Source: Larkinella sp965227735
GTDB lineage: Bacteria; Bacteroidota; Bacteroidia; Cytophagales; Spirosomataceae
Length of the DNA stretch: 64,000 bases
Reading direction: 5' to 3'
Assembly (NCBI RefSeq): GCF_965227735.1
Contig: NZ_OZ245776.1
Coordinates: 5,580,001-5,644,000 of the forward strand
The translations under genes and the position numbers were made by a program. Of this stretch, positions 34,677 through 44,856 are shown in pieces; the stretch's first letter is position 1; each line of letters begins with the position of its first letter. The notes beneath the pieces were generated by a model, which saw only the letters and a list, made by a program, of their open reading frames with translations, did no database searches and was not told where the DNA came from.

Positions 34677-36783
34677 ATTTCAACCTCTTCACGCCCATAT
34701 TCCAGAGCATAAAGGCATAAATATCCGCCGTCGACTCGATGTTTTTCTTCGTGTTGCTGGCACCGTGGCCAGAATTGGTTTCGATCCGGATCAGTGCCGG
34801 ATTCGGGCCTTTGTAGTGTTCCTGCAACGTAGCCGCATATTTGAACGAATGCGCCGGAACCACCCGGTCGTCGTGGTCGGCGGTGGTGATCATGGTGGCC
34901 GGATACGGGATTCCCTCTTTAATGTTGTGAAGGGGCGAATAGGCATAAATCGCCTTGAATTCGTCGGCGTTATCGCTGCTGCCATAATCCGACACCCAGC
35001 CCCAGCCAACGGTGAATTTATGAAACCGCAGCATGTCCATCACGCCCACCTGCGGTATGGCAACCCGGAACAAATCCGGCCGCTGGTTGATGACCGCGCC
35101 CACCAGCAAACCGCCGTTGGAGCCGCCCCGCAGCGCCAGCTTTTGCGGTGAGGTGTACTTTTGGGCAATCAGATACTCGGCAGCCGCAATGCAATCGTCG
35201 AACACATTCTGCTTTTTGAGTTTCATGCCCTGCTCGTGCCAGGTTTCGCCGTATTCGCTGCCTCCGCGCAGGTTTACGGACGCGTAAATGCCGCCCTGCT
35301 CCAGAAACGGAATCAGCAGAGAACTAAATCCGGGAGTGAGGGTGACGTTAAAACCGCCGTATCCATACAGCATCGTCGGGTTGTTGCCGTCCAGTTGCAG
35401 GCCCTTCCGGTAGGTCAGGAACATCGGTACGCGCGTGCCGTCCTTGCTGGTAAAAAACACCTGTCTGGTTTCGTAATCCGCCGGTTTGAAATCGACTTCC
35501 GGCGCCCGGAACAGGGTGGTTTTTTTCGTCGCCAGGTCGTAGTGGTAAATCGTGGCCGGAAACGTGAAGGAAGTAAACGTGTAAAAAACAAACCTGTCGT
35601 CGCGCTCCCCGTCAAAACCGCTTACCGTTCCCAGGCCCGGCAGCGACACTTCATTTTCGAGCTTACCGTTCAGGTCGTACACGTAAATACGGGAGGTGGC
35701 ATCTTTCAGGTAATTCGCAAAAAGTTTGTCACCCGCCACCGACACGCCATCGAGTTTTTCGGGTTTTTCCGGAATCAGATCATTAAGCGCACCGGTTTTG
35801 GGCATCACTCTGGAAAGCTTGTAGTTCGGTGCGCCGTTGTTGTGGTAGACCAGCAACTGATCGCCCACGTTGTCGACCACCGAGTAGTTGTGTTTGAAGC
35901 CCTCAAAAAGTCGTTTGAACTGCCTGTCACCGGCTTGCAGGTCTTTGTACCAAATTTCGGACCCGTCTGTGCCCTCGGAAATGTTCAGAATCAAAAACCG
36001 TTCATCTTCAGTGGTCTGCGAAAAGAAATACCGCAACGGATGCGCTTTGTCTTCATACACCAGTTCGTCCTGAGCCTGAGCGGTTCCTTGCCGGTGGAAA
36101 TACACCTTCATGAACTCATTTTTGGACGATAACTCCTGTCCGGCAGCGGGTTTGTCATACCGGCTGTAATAAAAACCGTCGCCTTTCCAGGCCGCCCCCG
36201 TAAATTTCACCCATTCGAGCTTGTCGGGCAGCGGTTTCAAGGTCTGCATGTCCATCACGTAGATTTCCTGCCAGTCGGACCCCGCTTTCGACAGCGCATA
36301 GGCCGCATACCGGCCGTTTTTCGACAAATCGAAGCTCGTAAGCCGCGTTGTGCCGTCGGCCGAAAGCTGGTTGGGGTCGATCACCACCTCGGGCGCGCCG
36401 TCCAGGCCCTTCTGGCGATATAAAACCGACTGGTTTTGCAGTCCGTCGTTTTTGTAAAAGTAAAACCACTCCTTTTTACGACTTGGAGCCGAAAAACGGG
36501 GATAATTGATGATCTGTTCGAGCCGCTTCTCCAGTTGCTTCCGGTAAGGAATCTGTTCCAGATACCCGAAGGTGACGGCATTCTGGGCCTTCACCCACGC
36601 ACCGGTTTCCGCCGAACGGTCGTCTTCGAGCCAGCGGTAGGGATCGGCCACTTTCGTGCCGTGGTAGTCGTCGATCTGATCCGTTTTGCGGGTTTTTGGA
36701 TAGTTCAGCGGAGTGGATTGGGCTATGGCCCCGGAAATTTCAAGCATAAGAAACAGACCAGTCAGAATGGATTTTAGGTTCAT
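34675..36783 (-). CDS. Prolyl oligopeptidase (S9A family)
   Basis: A 702-residue exported serine peptidase from the ATG at 36783; a TTG nine bases upstream is less likely. The signal peptide is about 1-22 (ends GAIAQ). A seven-bladed beta-propeller covers about 80-430 and gates access to the alpha/beta-hydrolase domain at the C-terminus. The triad is Ser555 in GGSNGG, Asp in DHDDRVVPAHSFKY near 640, and His in SGHGAS near 675. It cleaves short proline-containing peptides, probably in the periplasm. An inverted repeat separates it from the SusD/SusC genes upstream, so it may be its own unit, although peptide use by the neighbours is possible. Confidence 0.95.
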   Translation of the reverse strand: MNLKSILTGLFLMLEISGAIAQSTPLNYPKTRKTDQIDDYHGTKVADPYRWLEDDRSAETGAWVKAQNAVTFGYLEQIPYRKQLEKRLEQIINYPRFSAPSRKKEWFYFYKNDGLQNQSVLYRQKGLDGAPEVVIDPNQLSADGTTRLTSFDLSKNGRYAAYALSKAGSDWQEIYVMDMQTLKPLPDKLEWVKFTGAAWKGDGFYYSRYDKPAAGQELSSKNEFMKVYFHRQGTAQAQDELVYEDKAHPLRYFFSQTTEDERFLILNISEGTDGSEIWYKDLQAGDRQFKRLFEGFKHNYSVVDNVGDQLLVYHNNGAPNYKLSRVMPKTGALNDLIPEKPEKLDGVSVAGDKLFANYLKDATSRIYVYDLNGKLENEVSLPGLGTVSGFDGERDDRFVFYTFTSFTFPATIYHYDLATKKTTLFRAPEVDFKPADYETRQVFFTSKDGTRVPMFLTYRKGLQLDGNNPTMLYGYGGFNVTLTPGFSSLLIPFLEQGGIYASVNLRGGSEYGETWHEQGMKLKKQNVFDDCIAAAEYLIAQKYTSPQKLALRGGSNGGLLVGAVINQRPDLFRVAIPQVGVMDMLRFHKFTVGWGWVSDYGSSDNADEFKAIYAYSPLHNIKEGIPYPATMITTADHDDRVVPAHSFKYAATLQEHYKGPNPALIRIETNSGHGASNTKKNIESTADIYAFMLWNMGVKRLK

Positions 36784-36856
36784 ACCTATCAACTAGGTTA
36801 ATACGAAAATGAGTCGATAAAATCCAAATTACGACTTTTGATCTGATTGGAACGCA

Positions 36857-36922
36857 GATTGGACGGATTTAACGGATTAACGCAGATAAAAATCTGTTTT
36901 GATCCGTTAAATCCGTCCAATC
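36857..36922. repeat. 21-bp perfect inverted repeat after the SusD-like gene
   Basis: Positions 36857-36877 are perfectly complementary to 36902-36922, with a smaller CAGAT/ATCTG hairpin inside the 24-base loop. It lies 15 bases past the SusD-like stop and before the prolyl oligopeptidase start. It probably ends or trims the SusC/SusD transcript. There is no U-tract. Confidence 0.85.
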
Positions 36923-36936
36923 AGTGTTCCCACTCT

Positions 36937-38382
36937 TTACAAAATATCCCACCAATTTTTCACCGCCTGCGTATCGCCCCCGATGTTTTTGGCTGCTGCT
37001 GCGCTGTTGGTGGCATTGCTGGCCCGGCTGCCACTGGGGTATTTCAACCGTTTCGGAACATCTTTCACGTCCGGGTCCAGGCTACCCGATGCCGGGTCGA
37101 TGAACAGGATTTCGCCGTTCGGTTTTTTCGGATCCAGCCGCAACCGTTCCATCCAGGCCTGCAACCCCTGCATGTAGAGCGCCAGCCATTTTTGTGTACC
37201 GATCACGTTTTTGAACGTGCCGGCTTTATAAGGAACCCCTTCAAGGTAAGCTGCGACCACTTTCGAATCCGTGATTCCCCACTGCGACATGGAAGCGGTT
37301 ACGGCGGTTTTATAGAGGTCTTCCGCCGTTTCGGTGCCGACATTCATCCCGCGCGCAGCGGCTTCGGCTTTGGCAAAGGCGATTTCGGCGTAGGTGATCA
37401 TGTATCCTTTGGCCGAACCGCTGTAGGCAATCACGCCCGGTTTAGACAAGCCAATCATGGTTGGCGAATTGGCTTCTGTGCCATACACTTTGCCGATGTA
37501 CTTGCCATTCGTGTCGTCCGGACGGGCAAAAATCGGTAATCGCGGATCGTTGACGGATTTCAGATAATCCACCAGGGTCGATGTTACGGCGAATTCCACC
37601 AGTGGTCTTTCGACGTCGTTATACGGAAACCGGTTGGTCGTTGAAGCCACATTGTACGGAAAAAAAGCATCCTGGCTAACGCTGGTCAGCGTGTTTTTAA
37701 CCGCATCTTCGATGACGGTTTTGGCTTCGGCGGGTTGCGCATCGGCGATTCGCAATGCCATGCGAATCCGCAGGGCATTGCCGATCCGGACCCATTGTTT
37801 GGCGTCGCCGTTGGCCATAATATCGCCTCGGATCGGGCCGGATGACGTGTTTTGCAGCACATCAATTTGCTTTTTCAACGAAGCCAGCAGGCCAGTGTAG
37901 ACATCTTTGCCTTTGTCATAAACGGGCTGCGGAATGTCGTCGCCTTTGAGGGCCTGCGAATACGGAATGTCGACGTAGACGTCGGTCAGTACGTGAAACA
38001 GCCAGCTTTTCAGGATTTCGGCCACGGCCAGTGTGTGCGGATTGCTTTCTTCCGGGTGCCGGTTGTAGTAGTTCTGGATTTCCTGCAAGTCCATCAGCGG
38101 ACCGGCATACAGGCTGTTCCACAAACCGTCGTTGGTAAACAGAAAACGACCGTCGGAGGTCTTGTCCGTCCCCATCCAGTATTGCGAAAGTTCCATGCCG
38201 ATGCGTCCGTTGAAATACGTATCGTACATCAGGTCCGACGCCCGTTTTTCGGCATTGGCCAGGAGGAATTCGGGCTGGGTTTCGCTGGAACGAGCCGGAT
38301 CGGTGTTCAGCTCCTCAAAGTTTTGGCATCCTGAAAAGGCGATCAGCAGGGCCGCCAACAGGAAAACGGTATTGAATTTCAT
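36937..38382 (-). CDS. SusD/RagB-like nutrient-binding lipoprotein (SusD-like_2 type)
   Basis: A 481-residue lipoprotein with lipobox FSGC (Cys about 19) after a hydrophobic signal. The mature start NFEELNTDPARSSETQPEFLLANAE is typical of the SusD-like_2 (PF12771-type) branch, as are LYAGPLMDLQEIQNYY and the C-terminal WLALYMQGLQAWMERLR. It is helical with TPR-like repeats. It caps the SusC barrel on the cell surface and binds the nutrient. The gene starts 43 bases after susC, clearly co-transcribed. The substrate (glycan or peptide) is not readable. Confidence 0.92.
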   Translation of the reverse strand: MKFNTVFLLAALLIAFSGCQNFEELNTDPARSSETQPEFLLANAEKRASDLMYDTYFNGRIGMELSQYWMGTDKTSDGRFLFTNDGLWNSLYAGPLMDLQEIQNYYNRHPEESNPHTLAVAEILKSWLFHVLTDVYVDIPYSQALKGDDIPQPVYDKGKDVYTGLLASLKKQIDVLQNTSSGPIRGDIMANGDAKQWVRIGNALRIRMALRIADAQPAEAKTVIEDAVKNTLTSVSQDAFFPYNVASTTNRFPYNDVERPLVEFAVTSTLVDYLKSVNDPRLPIFARPDDTNGKYIGKVYGTEANSPTMIGLSKPGVIAYSGSAKGYMITYAEIAFAKAEAAARGMNVGTETAEDLYKTAVTASMSQWGITDSKVVAAYLEGVPYKAGTFKNVIGTQKWLALYMQGLQAWMERLRLDPKKPNGEILFIDPASGSLDPDVKDVPKRLKYPSGSRASNATNSAAAAKNIGGDTQAVKNWWDIL

Positions 38383-38425
38383 AGGAATAAAGGTTATGAT
38401 TTTGCGTGCCCGGTCCGGGCTTGCC

Positions 38426-41400
38426 TTAAAACGTCATGTTGATATTCACACCGTAACTGCGAACCGCGGGCAGGGCACCGCCTTCAAAGCCAATCTGGTT
38501 GCTGATGGAATTGGTGATGTTCGCCGGGTCCACATTGGGCGCATTGCTCTTAATCAGCCAGAGGTTCCGGCCCGTCAGCGTGAGCCGCAGGGCCTGCATC
38601 CGGATTTTTTTGGCGACGGCATCCGGGAAATTCCAGCCCAGCCGAACCTCACGTAAGTAGATGAAGCTGCCATCGTATAAATTGGCGCTGCTGATTCGGT
38701 TTCCACCATCGGCGTTGAAGTGCGTGCGGGCCGTAATCACCACATCATTCGGGGTTCCGTCGGCTTTCACGCCCGGGTTGATCAGCCCCTTTTCGCGAAT
38801 ATCACCCACGGCGGTTTCAGCCAGCATACCGGATTTATTGCCGTACAGATTGGTGTACGAAAAGAAATCTCCGCCTTTCTGGAAGTCGACCAGCGCCGAA
38901 AGATAAAGGCTCCTGAAACTGAATGTGTTGGAGAGACCACCGATAAAATCGGGGTTGGCATCGCCAATGATCACCGGGGTTGGCGTGACGTTGTAGGTGC
39001 CATTGGCACCCACCGTCCGGTTCCCATTGGCATCGTAAACGTAGTCGGTACCGAGCATGGTGCCCAGCGACATGCCTTTTTGCGCCACCATCGAAACCTT
39101 GTTGGTACGACGTTCCGTGCCGATCACAAACCGCTCGATGCCCTGGATGTTATCCGTGTTCAGGTCGAGTACGGTATTTTTGTTTTTCGAAAAGTTCAGG
39201 GCCATACGCCAGCTAAAATTGCGGGTGGTCACGGGCGATGCCGAGAGCGTTAGCTCAATGCCCCGGTTCTGAACGGTTCCGCCGTTGACAACTTTAGTCG
39301 AAAAACCGCTTTCGGCGGGTATCTGAACATCCCAGATCTGGTTTTTGGTCCGACGGTCGTAGTACGTAAAATTAAGCCCGAGCAATTCATTGAAGAACTT
39401 CAAGTCAACACCGCCTTCTACTTCCGACGAAAGTTCCGGTTTTAACTTGCTGTTAAACAGCTTGTCGGACGTGCTTTGCAGCGGATAGGTGTTGAACGGA
39501 GCCACGTAATCATAATACCGGGAAACGCTGTATGGGCTGGCATCATTTCCGACCTGTGCATACGAAAGCCGCGCCTTGCCGAGGGTAAGCCAGTTGGTCT
39601 TGGGCAACACATCCGAGAAGATAAAGGAACCGGCAACCGACGGATAGAAATACGAGAAATTACCGGTTTGCTGTAGCGTCGAAGCCCAGTCATTCCGGCC
39701 CGTAGCCGTTAGATACAGTAATTTTTTATACCCCAATGTGGCCGACGCAAAAAGGGAATTGGTTTGCCGGTTTCCGTAGGCATTGGAAATCGTTGCCGGA
39801 AGAACCGAGTTTTGCAGCACATATACCAGCGGGTTCTGAAGGCCGCCGTTTGTGGTGCCTGCGTCCACACTCGATTTGATGCTCAGGATGTTACCACCCG
39901 CCACGGCCTCCAGGCTCAGTTTGGAATCCATGAACGTCTTGTTCAGATTCAGCGTGCCCTGGTAGTTGGTTTCGTTGTTGATCGCTACCCGCTTGGCATA
40001 CGACCCAACGAAAAACCCTTTGGCACTGCGCACTTCGTCGAGGTGATTGAGGTAATCCGAGAACACCCGCACGTCGGCCGAGAGCCAGTCGTTGATTTTA
40101 TACGTCAGACCGGCATTGCCGAAATAGCGGTTGTTCTGGTCGGTGTTGAAGCTTTCATACTGGTTCCAGTACGGATTTTGGGTAAACGCCGGTTTTTGAA
40201 TGTTCCAGGCCGTGCGGTTCCACGACTGCTCCGTTCCGTCGGCGTATTTGTAGTCTTTCAGATACGCATCGTCGATCTGGCGCTGGCCATACATGACGTA
40301 AAACAACATGGGGTTGTTGCCGAAAAAGCCGGTTCCGGGTCGCCCTTTGGAATCGTCGTGAACGTAATTGATGCCTCCGCTGAAGGTGAATTTGTCGGTA
40401 AATTTATAGGTCGTGTTGAGGCTGATGAAAAACCGGTTCAGGTGGCTGCCGGGATAAATAAAGTTCTGCTTCGTTTGTCCCAGCGAAAACCGGATGGAGC
40501 CTTTGTCGGAGCTGCTGGCGACCGACAGGTTGTTGGAAAACGTGAAGCCGGTTTTGAAGAAATCCTTCGCATTGTTGGGGTGAGCGCTCCAGGGGGCGGT
40601 TTTTCCGAAGTTCGGATTGTTCCGGTCCTGATCCCACGACCAGTAGTGTCGCACCAGCGTTCCGTCCAGTTTCGGCCCCCACGATTCATCGGTACCGTAG
40701 TCTGGAATCAGGTCATATTTTCCTTTCCCATCATTGTCGTCATACGTTCCACCGCCGGGCAGAAAACCGGTCGGATTCTGGTTGACATACAATTTGGTGA
40801 AGGCAGAACTGCCCCCGCCCCCGTACGAATTCTGTAGTTTGGGCAACATCGAAACCTGGTCGACCTGCATGTTGAGGTCATAATTGACCGAAATACTGCC
40901 GGACCCTTTGCCGGTTTTGGTGGTGATGTAAATGACGCCGTTCTGCCCGCGGCTTCCGTACAGGGCCGTCGCAGCGGCTCCTTTCAGCACCGAAATATTT
41001 TCGACATCATTGGGGTTGATCAACTGGGCCGGGTTGCCGTAATCATAGCCGCCACCCCCGGTGCCCTGTCCACCCGTTGTTCCGTAGGAGTTGAGGTTCA
41101 TGTTGGCCATCGGCACGCCGTCGACAATAAAAAGGGCGTTGTTGTTGCCGGAAATGGACTTCAGGCCGCGAATGGTCACCCGCGACGAACCGCCCATGGA
41201 ACCGCTGTTGCCACCGATCTGCACGCCCGCCAGTTTGCCCTGCAACGAATTGATAAAGTTGACTTCCCGGGCTTCCTGAATACCGCTTCCGTCGATCTGC
41301 TGCACGGCATATCCGACGTTGCGGGTGTTGCGCTGAACGCCGAGTGCAGTAACCACTACTTCGCTCAGGCTCTTGACGTCCGGGATCAGTTTGACGGTTA

Positions 41401-41683
41401 CTTTCGACATGGCGGGTGTGACCTGGACCTCTTCGGTGCGAAAGCCGATGGACGAAATGGTGAGTGTTTGGTTGCCGGATGGCATGGAAACGGTGAAGGT
41501 TCCGTCTCCGGCGGTGGTGGTTCCGGTGGTGTTTCCTTTGACGACCACATTGGCCGCGGGGACTGCTGCACTGGTTTCATCAACGACCTTTCCGGTGACT
41601 TGCCGGTTTTGAGCCTGGACATGCTGGGTCCACATCGCTATGCCGAACAGCGTCAGCAAGCAATGGCATAAATTTTTCCTCAT
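38426..41683 (-). CDS. SusC/RagA-family TonB-linked outer-membrane transporter
   Basis: A 1085-residue transporter. The signal peptide is about 1-24 (ends VQAQN). A carboxypeptidase-regulatory-like domain covers about 27-110 (VTGKVVDETSAAVPAANVVV). The plug is about 115-235, with INSLQGKLAGVQIGGNSGS, ALFIVDGVPMANMNLN and the SusC signature LKGAAATALYGSRGQNGVI. A long barrel follows and ends with a beta-strand and terminal Phe (VNINMTF). With the SusD-like protein it forms a lidded uptake complex driven by TonB. No sigma/anti-sigma pair or glycoside hydrolase directly adjoins it; the nearest enzymes are a prolyl oligopeptidase and a divergent esterase. Confidence 0.95.
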   Translation of the reverse strand: MRKNLCHCLLTLFGIAMWTQHVQAQNRQVTGKVVDETSAAVPAANVVVKGNTTGTTTAGDGTFTVSMPSGNQTLTISSIGFRTEEVQVTPAMSKVTVKLIPDVKSLSEVVVTALGVQRNTRNVGYAVQQIDGSGIQEAREVNFINSLQGKLAGVQIGGNSGSMGGSSRVTIRGLKSISGNNNALFIVDGVPMANMNLNSYGTTGGQGTGGGGYDYGNPAQLINPNDVENISVLKGAAATALYGSRGQNGVIYITTKTGKGSGSISVNYDLNMQVDQVSMLPKLQNSYGGGGSSAFTKLYVNQNPTGFLPGGGTYDDNDGKGKYDLIPDYGTDESWGPKLDGTLVRHYWSWDQDRNNPNFGKTAPWSAHPNNAKDFFKTGFTFSNNLSVASSSDKGSIRFSLGQTKQNFIYPGSHLNRFFISLNTTYKFTDKFTFSGGINYVHDDSKGRPGTGFFGNNPMLFYVMYGQRQIDDAYLKDYKYADGTEQSWNRTAWNIQKPAFTQNPYWNQYESFNTDQNNRYFGNAGLTYKINDWLSADVRVFSDYLNHLDEVRSAKGFFVGSYAKRVAINNETNYQGTLNLNKTFMDSKLSLEAVAGGNILSIKSSVDAGTTNGGLQNPLVYVLQNSVLPATISNAYGNRQTNSLFASATLGYKKLLYLTATGRNDWASTLQQTGNFSYFYPSVAGSFIFSDVLPKTNWLTLGKARLSYAQVGNDASPYSVSRYYDYVAPFNTYPLQSTSDKLFNSKLKPELSSEVEGGVDLKFFNELLGLNFTYYDRRTKNQIWDVQIPAESGFSTKVVNGGTVQNRGIELTLSASPVTTRNFSWRMALNFSKNKNTVLDLNTDNIQGIERFVIGTERRTNKVSMVAQKGMSLGTMLGTDYVYDANGNRTVGANGTYNVTPTPVIIGDANPDFIGGLSNTFSFRSLYLSALVDFQKGGDFFSYTNLYGNKSGMLAETAVGDIREKGLINPGVKADGTPNDVVITARTHFNADGGNRISSANLYDGSFIYLREVRLGWNFPDAVAKKIRMQALRLTLTGRNLWLIKSNAPNVDPANITNSISNQIGFEGGALPAVRSYGVNINMTF

Positions 41684-42039
41684 GGGTTTAGTGTTAATTG
41701 GGTATATGATTACTTCGGTAAGTATACATATTATAATAACACCGTGTATCTGGTCGGCAAATTTGTTTGGCTGTAAAATTAAAGAATATGTCCAGTTTAA
41801 AATTTTAATCTTACTATTTTAGCGAAGTTAAACAGGATGGTAATAGGCTGGTTCAAAACCAACTACACCCGGTTTTACGTATAAGGAATAGACTTCCCTG
41901 AATGGAAATACTGGCATAAATAATTCTATAAAAGCGGGAAATGAAATAGTATTGCAGCGTGATGAATGAGGGGCCGGTTTCGCTATCGGAACGGTTTTTT
42001 ATTATTTCCTATCTTTTTAGTTACCATAAACCGCATTGT
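41684..42039. other. Divergent intergenic region
   Basis: About 355 bases, visibly AT-rich near 41700-41830. It must contain promoters for the SusC operon and for the esterase gene. No clear -33/-7 pair, operator or gene could be supported. Confidence 0.35.
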
Positions 42040-44685
42040 ATGCCTAAAAATCTACTTTCAAAAGTTTTAATCGGATTGGTATTGTTGTTGGAAGCGGCCA
42101 CGCTCCGGGCTCAGGTGGCGGTTTCGTGGCCGCAAAACGGGATGGTTTTTCAGCGTGGTTCCGACAACAAAGCGAGCGTAAAATGCATCATTACCTCGAC
42201 CAACGGGCAGGCCATTTCTTCGCTGCAACTGCTGTTTTACAAGTATACCCTGGCTGGCGGCACGCAGGGGCCGCTCGATCCGGTAACGGGCAATTCGCAA
42301 AGCTGGACGACAGTACCCATTTCGGGGGCCGGAACGTGTCAGGTTACGGCGCAGATCAACGTGGCCGGTGGCATGTACAAAGTGAAGGCAAAGGACAACA
42401 GCGGTCGGGAAACAGCCGAGTTCGACCTCGGAGTTGGGGAGGTGTTTGCCATTGCCGGCCAATCCAACGCGTCGGGCATTGTGAATGCCAACAACCCGGC
42501 TTACGAAACGGGTAATGCGACCTTCGTCCGGTTTTTCAATGAAAAAGACCAGAGCAACAACCTCCAGGGTTTTGAAGAAAACGATCCGGGAAAATGTGCC
42601 GGTTGTTCGCCCGAAACGGTGTATTTTCAATGGTATTGGGGCGGATTGGGAAACAAGCTGATACAGGCGCTGAATGTGCCGGTGGCCTTCTACCAGAACT
42701 CCATGTCGTCGACGAGTGTGGTGGAATGGCGGAACAGCAGCCAGAACCGCAATACGCCCTTTAACGACGGACAGCCCCGGTTTATCAACGGGTTTCCGTA
42801 CCGGAATTTGAAGAATTTTCTGACGGGCCGCGCCAAACAGACGGGGTTGCGGGCCATTCTCTGGCACCAGGGAGAGAACGACCGACGGGATGACCCGACG
42901 ACGCCGAACAACTCGCCTACCAATACGACCGGCGGTTTTCCACGGGCGATGCGGTATTACGATGTGCGGACCAATTCGATCAACATGTCTGAAAATGACG
43001 GCGATGTGCTGAATGAACTGATTGGACAAAGCCGCGCCGATCTCGGTGCCGATGTTCCCTGGGTCATTGCGCAGGCCAGCCATCTTCGGGGCATCAACGA
43101 CCCGTTAATCGTGGCAGGACAGGTCAAAACGATTGGGTATGCCACCCACGACAACAGCAATCCGTCCGCTGCACCCAAAGCATTTGGCGATCCGTTTGTG
43201 TCGCCCTATGGCCGGGCCAACATCTTTAACGGACCCAACACCGACCAGTTTGGCAATTCATACCGGCAACCGGACCCCGATAAAACGCACTTCAACACCC
43301 TGGGGCAAAGCGCCGTGGCGACGGAATGGAACAGGGCCCTGACGACCCCGTATAACGGACAGACTTTTTTCAACGCTTCGGTACCGATGCTCAACAAGGG
43401 TGAAACGACCGGCGTGCCGACCAACGTGGCCTGCAATCCAACGACGCCACCCGTGGTCAGCGGCAACTTTGACGGCTATCTCTACGGCGCGGACTGCGAA
43501 ACGTTCCGGGGCTGGGCCTGGGACGCCAACCAGCGAAATACCCCGATTTCGGTTCAGATTCTGGACGGCACAACGGTTATTGCCACCCTGACCGCCGACG
43601 AATTCCGGCAGGATCTGGCCAATGCCGGTAAAGGCGACGGACGCCATGCGTTTCGCTACTTCATCGACAACAGCCTGAAAAATGGGGTGAAACACAGCCT
43701 TTCGGCCCGCGTAACGGGCAGCAGTTTTGTCCTGAAAAGCGGCCCCAAAGTGATTGAGTGTCAGGGAACGGGCACACCACCACCGGCCAACAATCCACCC
43801 CAGTCGCCCACGGTATCCGCGTTGTCGGCCCAGCAGGGCGTAGCCTATTCAACGACTTTACCGGCATTTACGGACCCGGATGGCGAAACACTCACCTACG
43901 GTTTATCGTCTATACCGACTGGCCTGGGCTTCAATGCGGCCAGCCGGGTGCTGAGCGGGACGCCCACGGTCAATGGCACGTTTACCCTGACGTATACGGC
44001 AACCGATCCGCGGGGCGGCAGCGGCTCAACACCGGTAACCTTGACGATTCAACCTCCGGCAACACAACCGCCGTCGTCTACCACCGTGACGGGCAGCTTT
44101 GAAGGCTACCTGGACAAAGTGGAGTGCGGCACCATGCGGGGCTGGGTCTGGGATCGGAACAAGCCCAACACCCCGATGACCATTGAGTTTTATGCCAACG
44201 GTGTTGCCATCGGCACGACCGAAGCCAACATTTACCGGCAGGATCTGAAGGACGCGGGCAAAGGCAACGGCGCTCATGCGTATAGCTTTACGACACCGGC
44301 CAGTCTGAAGAATAATGCGACGCATCAAATCAGTGCGAAGATTCTGAACAGCAGTTACACCCTGAAAGGCGCGCCAAAACCGCTGGCGTGTGCGCCCCCT
44401 GCGGCCCGCATGTCGGCGGGTGTTTCGGAGCAGAACTTGAGGGTAACGGTGTTGGGCAATCCGGTGGGCGAAACCGTTGGGGTGGAAGTTCGCGGAGCCG
44501 AAGGACAATTCCTGCGTTTTCAGCTTTCCGACCTGAATGGCCGCATGTTGGCGCAACAGGACGTGGCCGAAGCCGGAACGGTTGAAATTCAGCATTTGCC
44601 GGTCGGACGACAGCCGACGGGCTTACTTCTGCTCCGGATTGAGAGTGGTCAGCAGGCGGTTACTGTCAAGGTGCTGAAACCGTAG
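42040..44685 (+). CDS. Probable type IX-secreted SGNH/SASA-type carbohydrate esterase
   Basis: An 881-residue exported protein from the ATG at 42040, which gives a good signal peptide (ends LRAQ); earlier in-frame starts would hide it. The esterase-like domain is about 110-465: FAIAGQSNASG is the block carrying the Ser nucleophile, WHQGEND a conserved internal block, and DKTHFN a possible Asp-His pair. A Cys-bearing domain occurs twice, about 485-580 (GYLYGADCETFRGWAWD) and about 680-775 (GYLDKVECGTMRGWVWD), flanking a putative-Ig (He_PIG-like) domain about 590-675. The last 80 residues resemble a T9SS sorting tail (LSDLNGRMLAQQDV). It probably deacetylates a polysaccharide at the cell surface. 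Confidence 0.82.
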   Translation: MPKNLLSKVLIGLVLLLEAATLRAQVAVSWPQNGMVFQRGSDNKASVKCIITSTNGQAISSLQLLFYKYTLAGGTQGPLDPVTGNSQSWTTVPISGAGTCQVTAQINVAGGMYKVKAKDNSGRETAEFDLGVGEVFAIAGQSNASGIVNANNPAYETGNATFVRFFNEKDQSNNLQGFEENDPGKCAGCSPETVYFQWYWGGLGNKLIQALNVPVAFYQNSMSSTSVVEWRNSSQNRNTPFNDGQPRFINGFPYRNLKNFLTGRAKQTGLRAILWHQGENDRRDDPTTPNNSPTNTTGGFPRAMRYYDVRTNSINMSENDGDVLNELIGQSRADLGADVPWVIAQASHLRGINDPLIVAGQVKTIGYATHDNSNPSAAPKAFGDPFVSPYGRANIFNGPNTDQFGNSYRQPDPDKTHFNTLGQSAVATEWNRALTTPYNGQTFFNASVPMLNKGETTGVPTNVACNPTTPPVVSGNFDGYLYGADCETFRGWAWDANQRNTPISVQILDGTTVIATLTADEFRQDLANAGKGDGRHAFRYFIDNSLKNGVKHSLSARVTGSSFVLKSGPKVIECQGTGTPPPANNPPQSPTVSALSAQQGVAYSTTLPAFTDPDGETLTYGLSSIPTGLGFNAASRVLSGTPTVNGTFTLTYTATDPRGGSGSTPVTLTIQPPATQPPSSTTVTGSFEGYLDKVECGTMRGWVWDRNKPNTPMTIEFYANGVAIGTTEANIYRQDLKDAGKGNGAHAYSFTTPASLKNNATHQISAKILNSSYTLKGAPKPLACAPPAARMSAGVSEQNLRVTVLGNPVGETVGVEVRGAEGQFLRFQLSDLNGRMLAQQDVAEAGTVEIQHLPVGRQPTGLLLLRIESGQQAVTVKVLKP

Positions 44686-44687
44686 GA

Positions 44688-44792
44688 AAGACGAGAGGGG
44701 AAAGACAAGAGACAAGAGAGGGAAGACGGGAGAATGAAGACAGCCAGTAGCGGTTTTTGGTCTTTTATCTCTTGTCTTTCCTCTCTTGTCTT
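44688..44792. repeat. 25-bp inverted repeat downstream of the esterase gene
   Basis: Positions 44688-44712 pair with 44768-44792 at 23 of 25 bases, and both mismatches become G-U pairs in plus-strand RNA. The loop is 55 bases. It starts three bases after the esterase stop. It contains the AAGACAAGAGA word also found at 34631. No U-tract follows. Confidence 0.8.
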
Positions 44793-44856
44793 AACAACAT
44801 TTGCAGGTTACCGATCTATCTGTTAATTTACCCTGATGTTTCCGTTTCGGTGACAA

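Noticed and set aside
38426..41683. Control of the SusC gene by the ECF sigma factor at 33178
   Set aside because: The sigma gene is in another operon more than 3 kb from the SusC/SusD genes with unrelated genes between; no sequence link was found.
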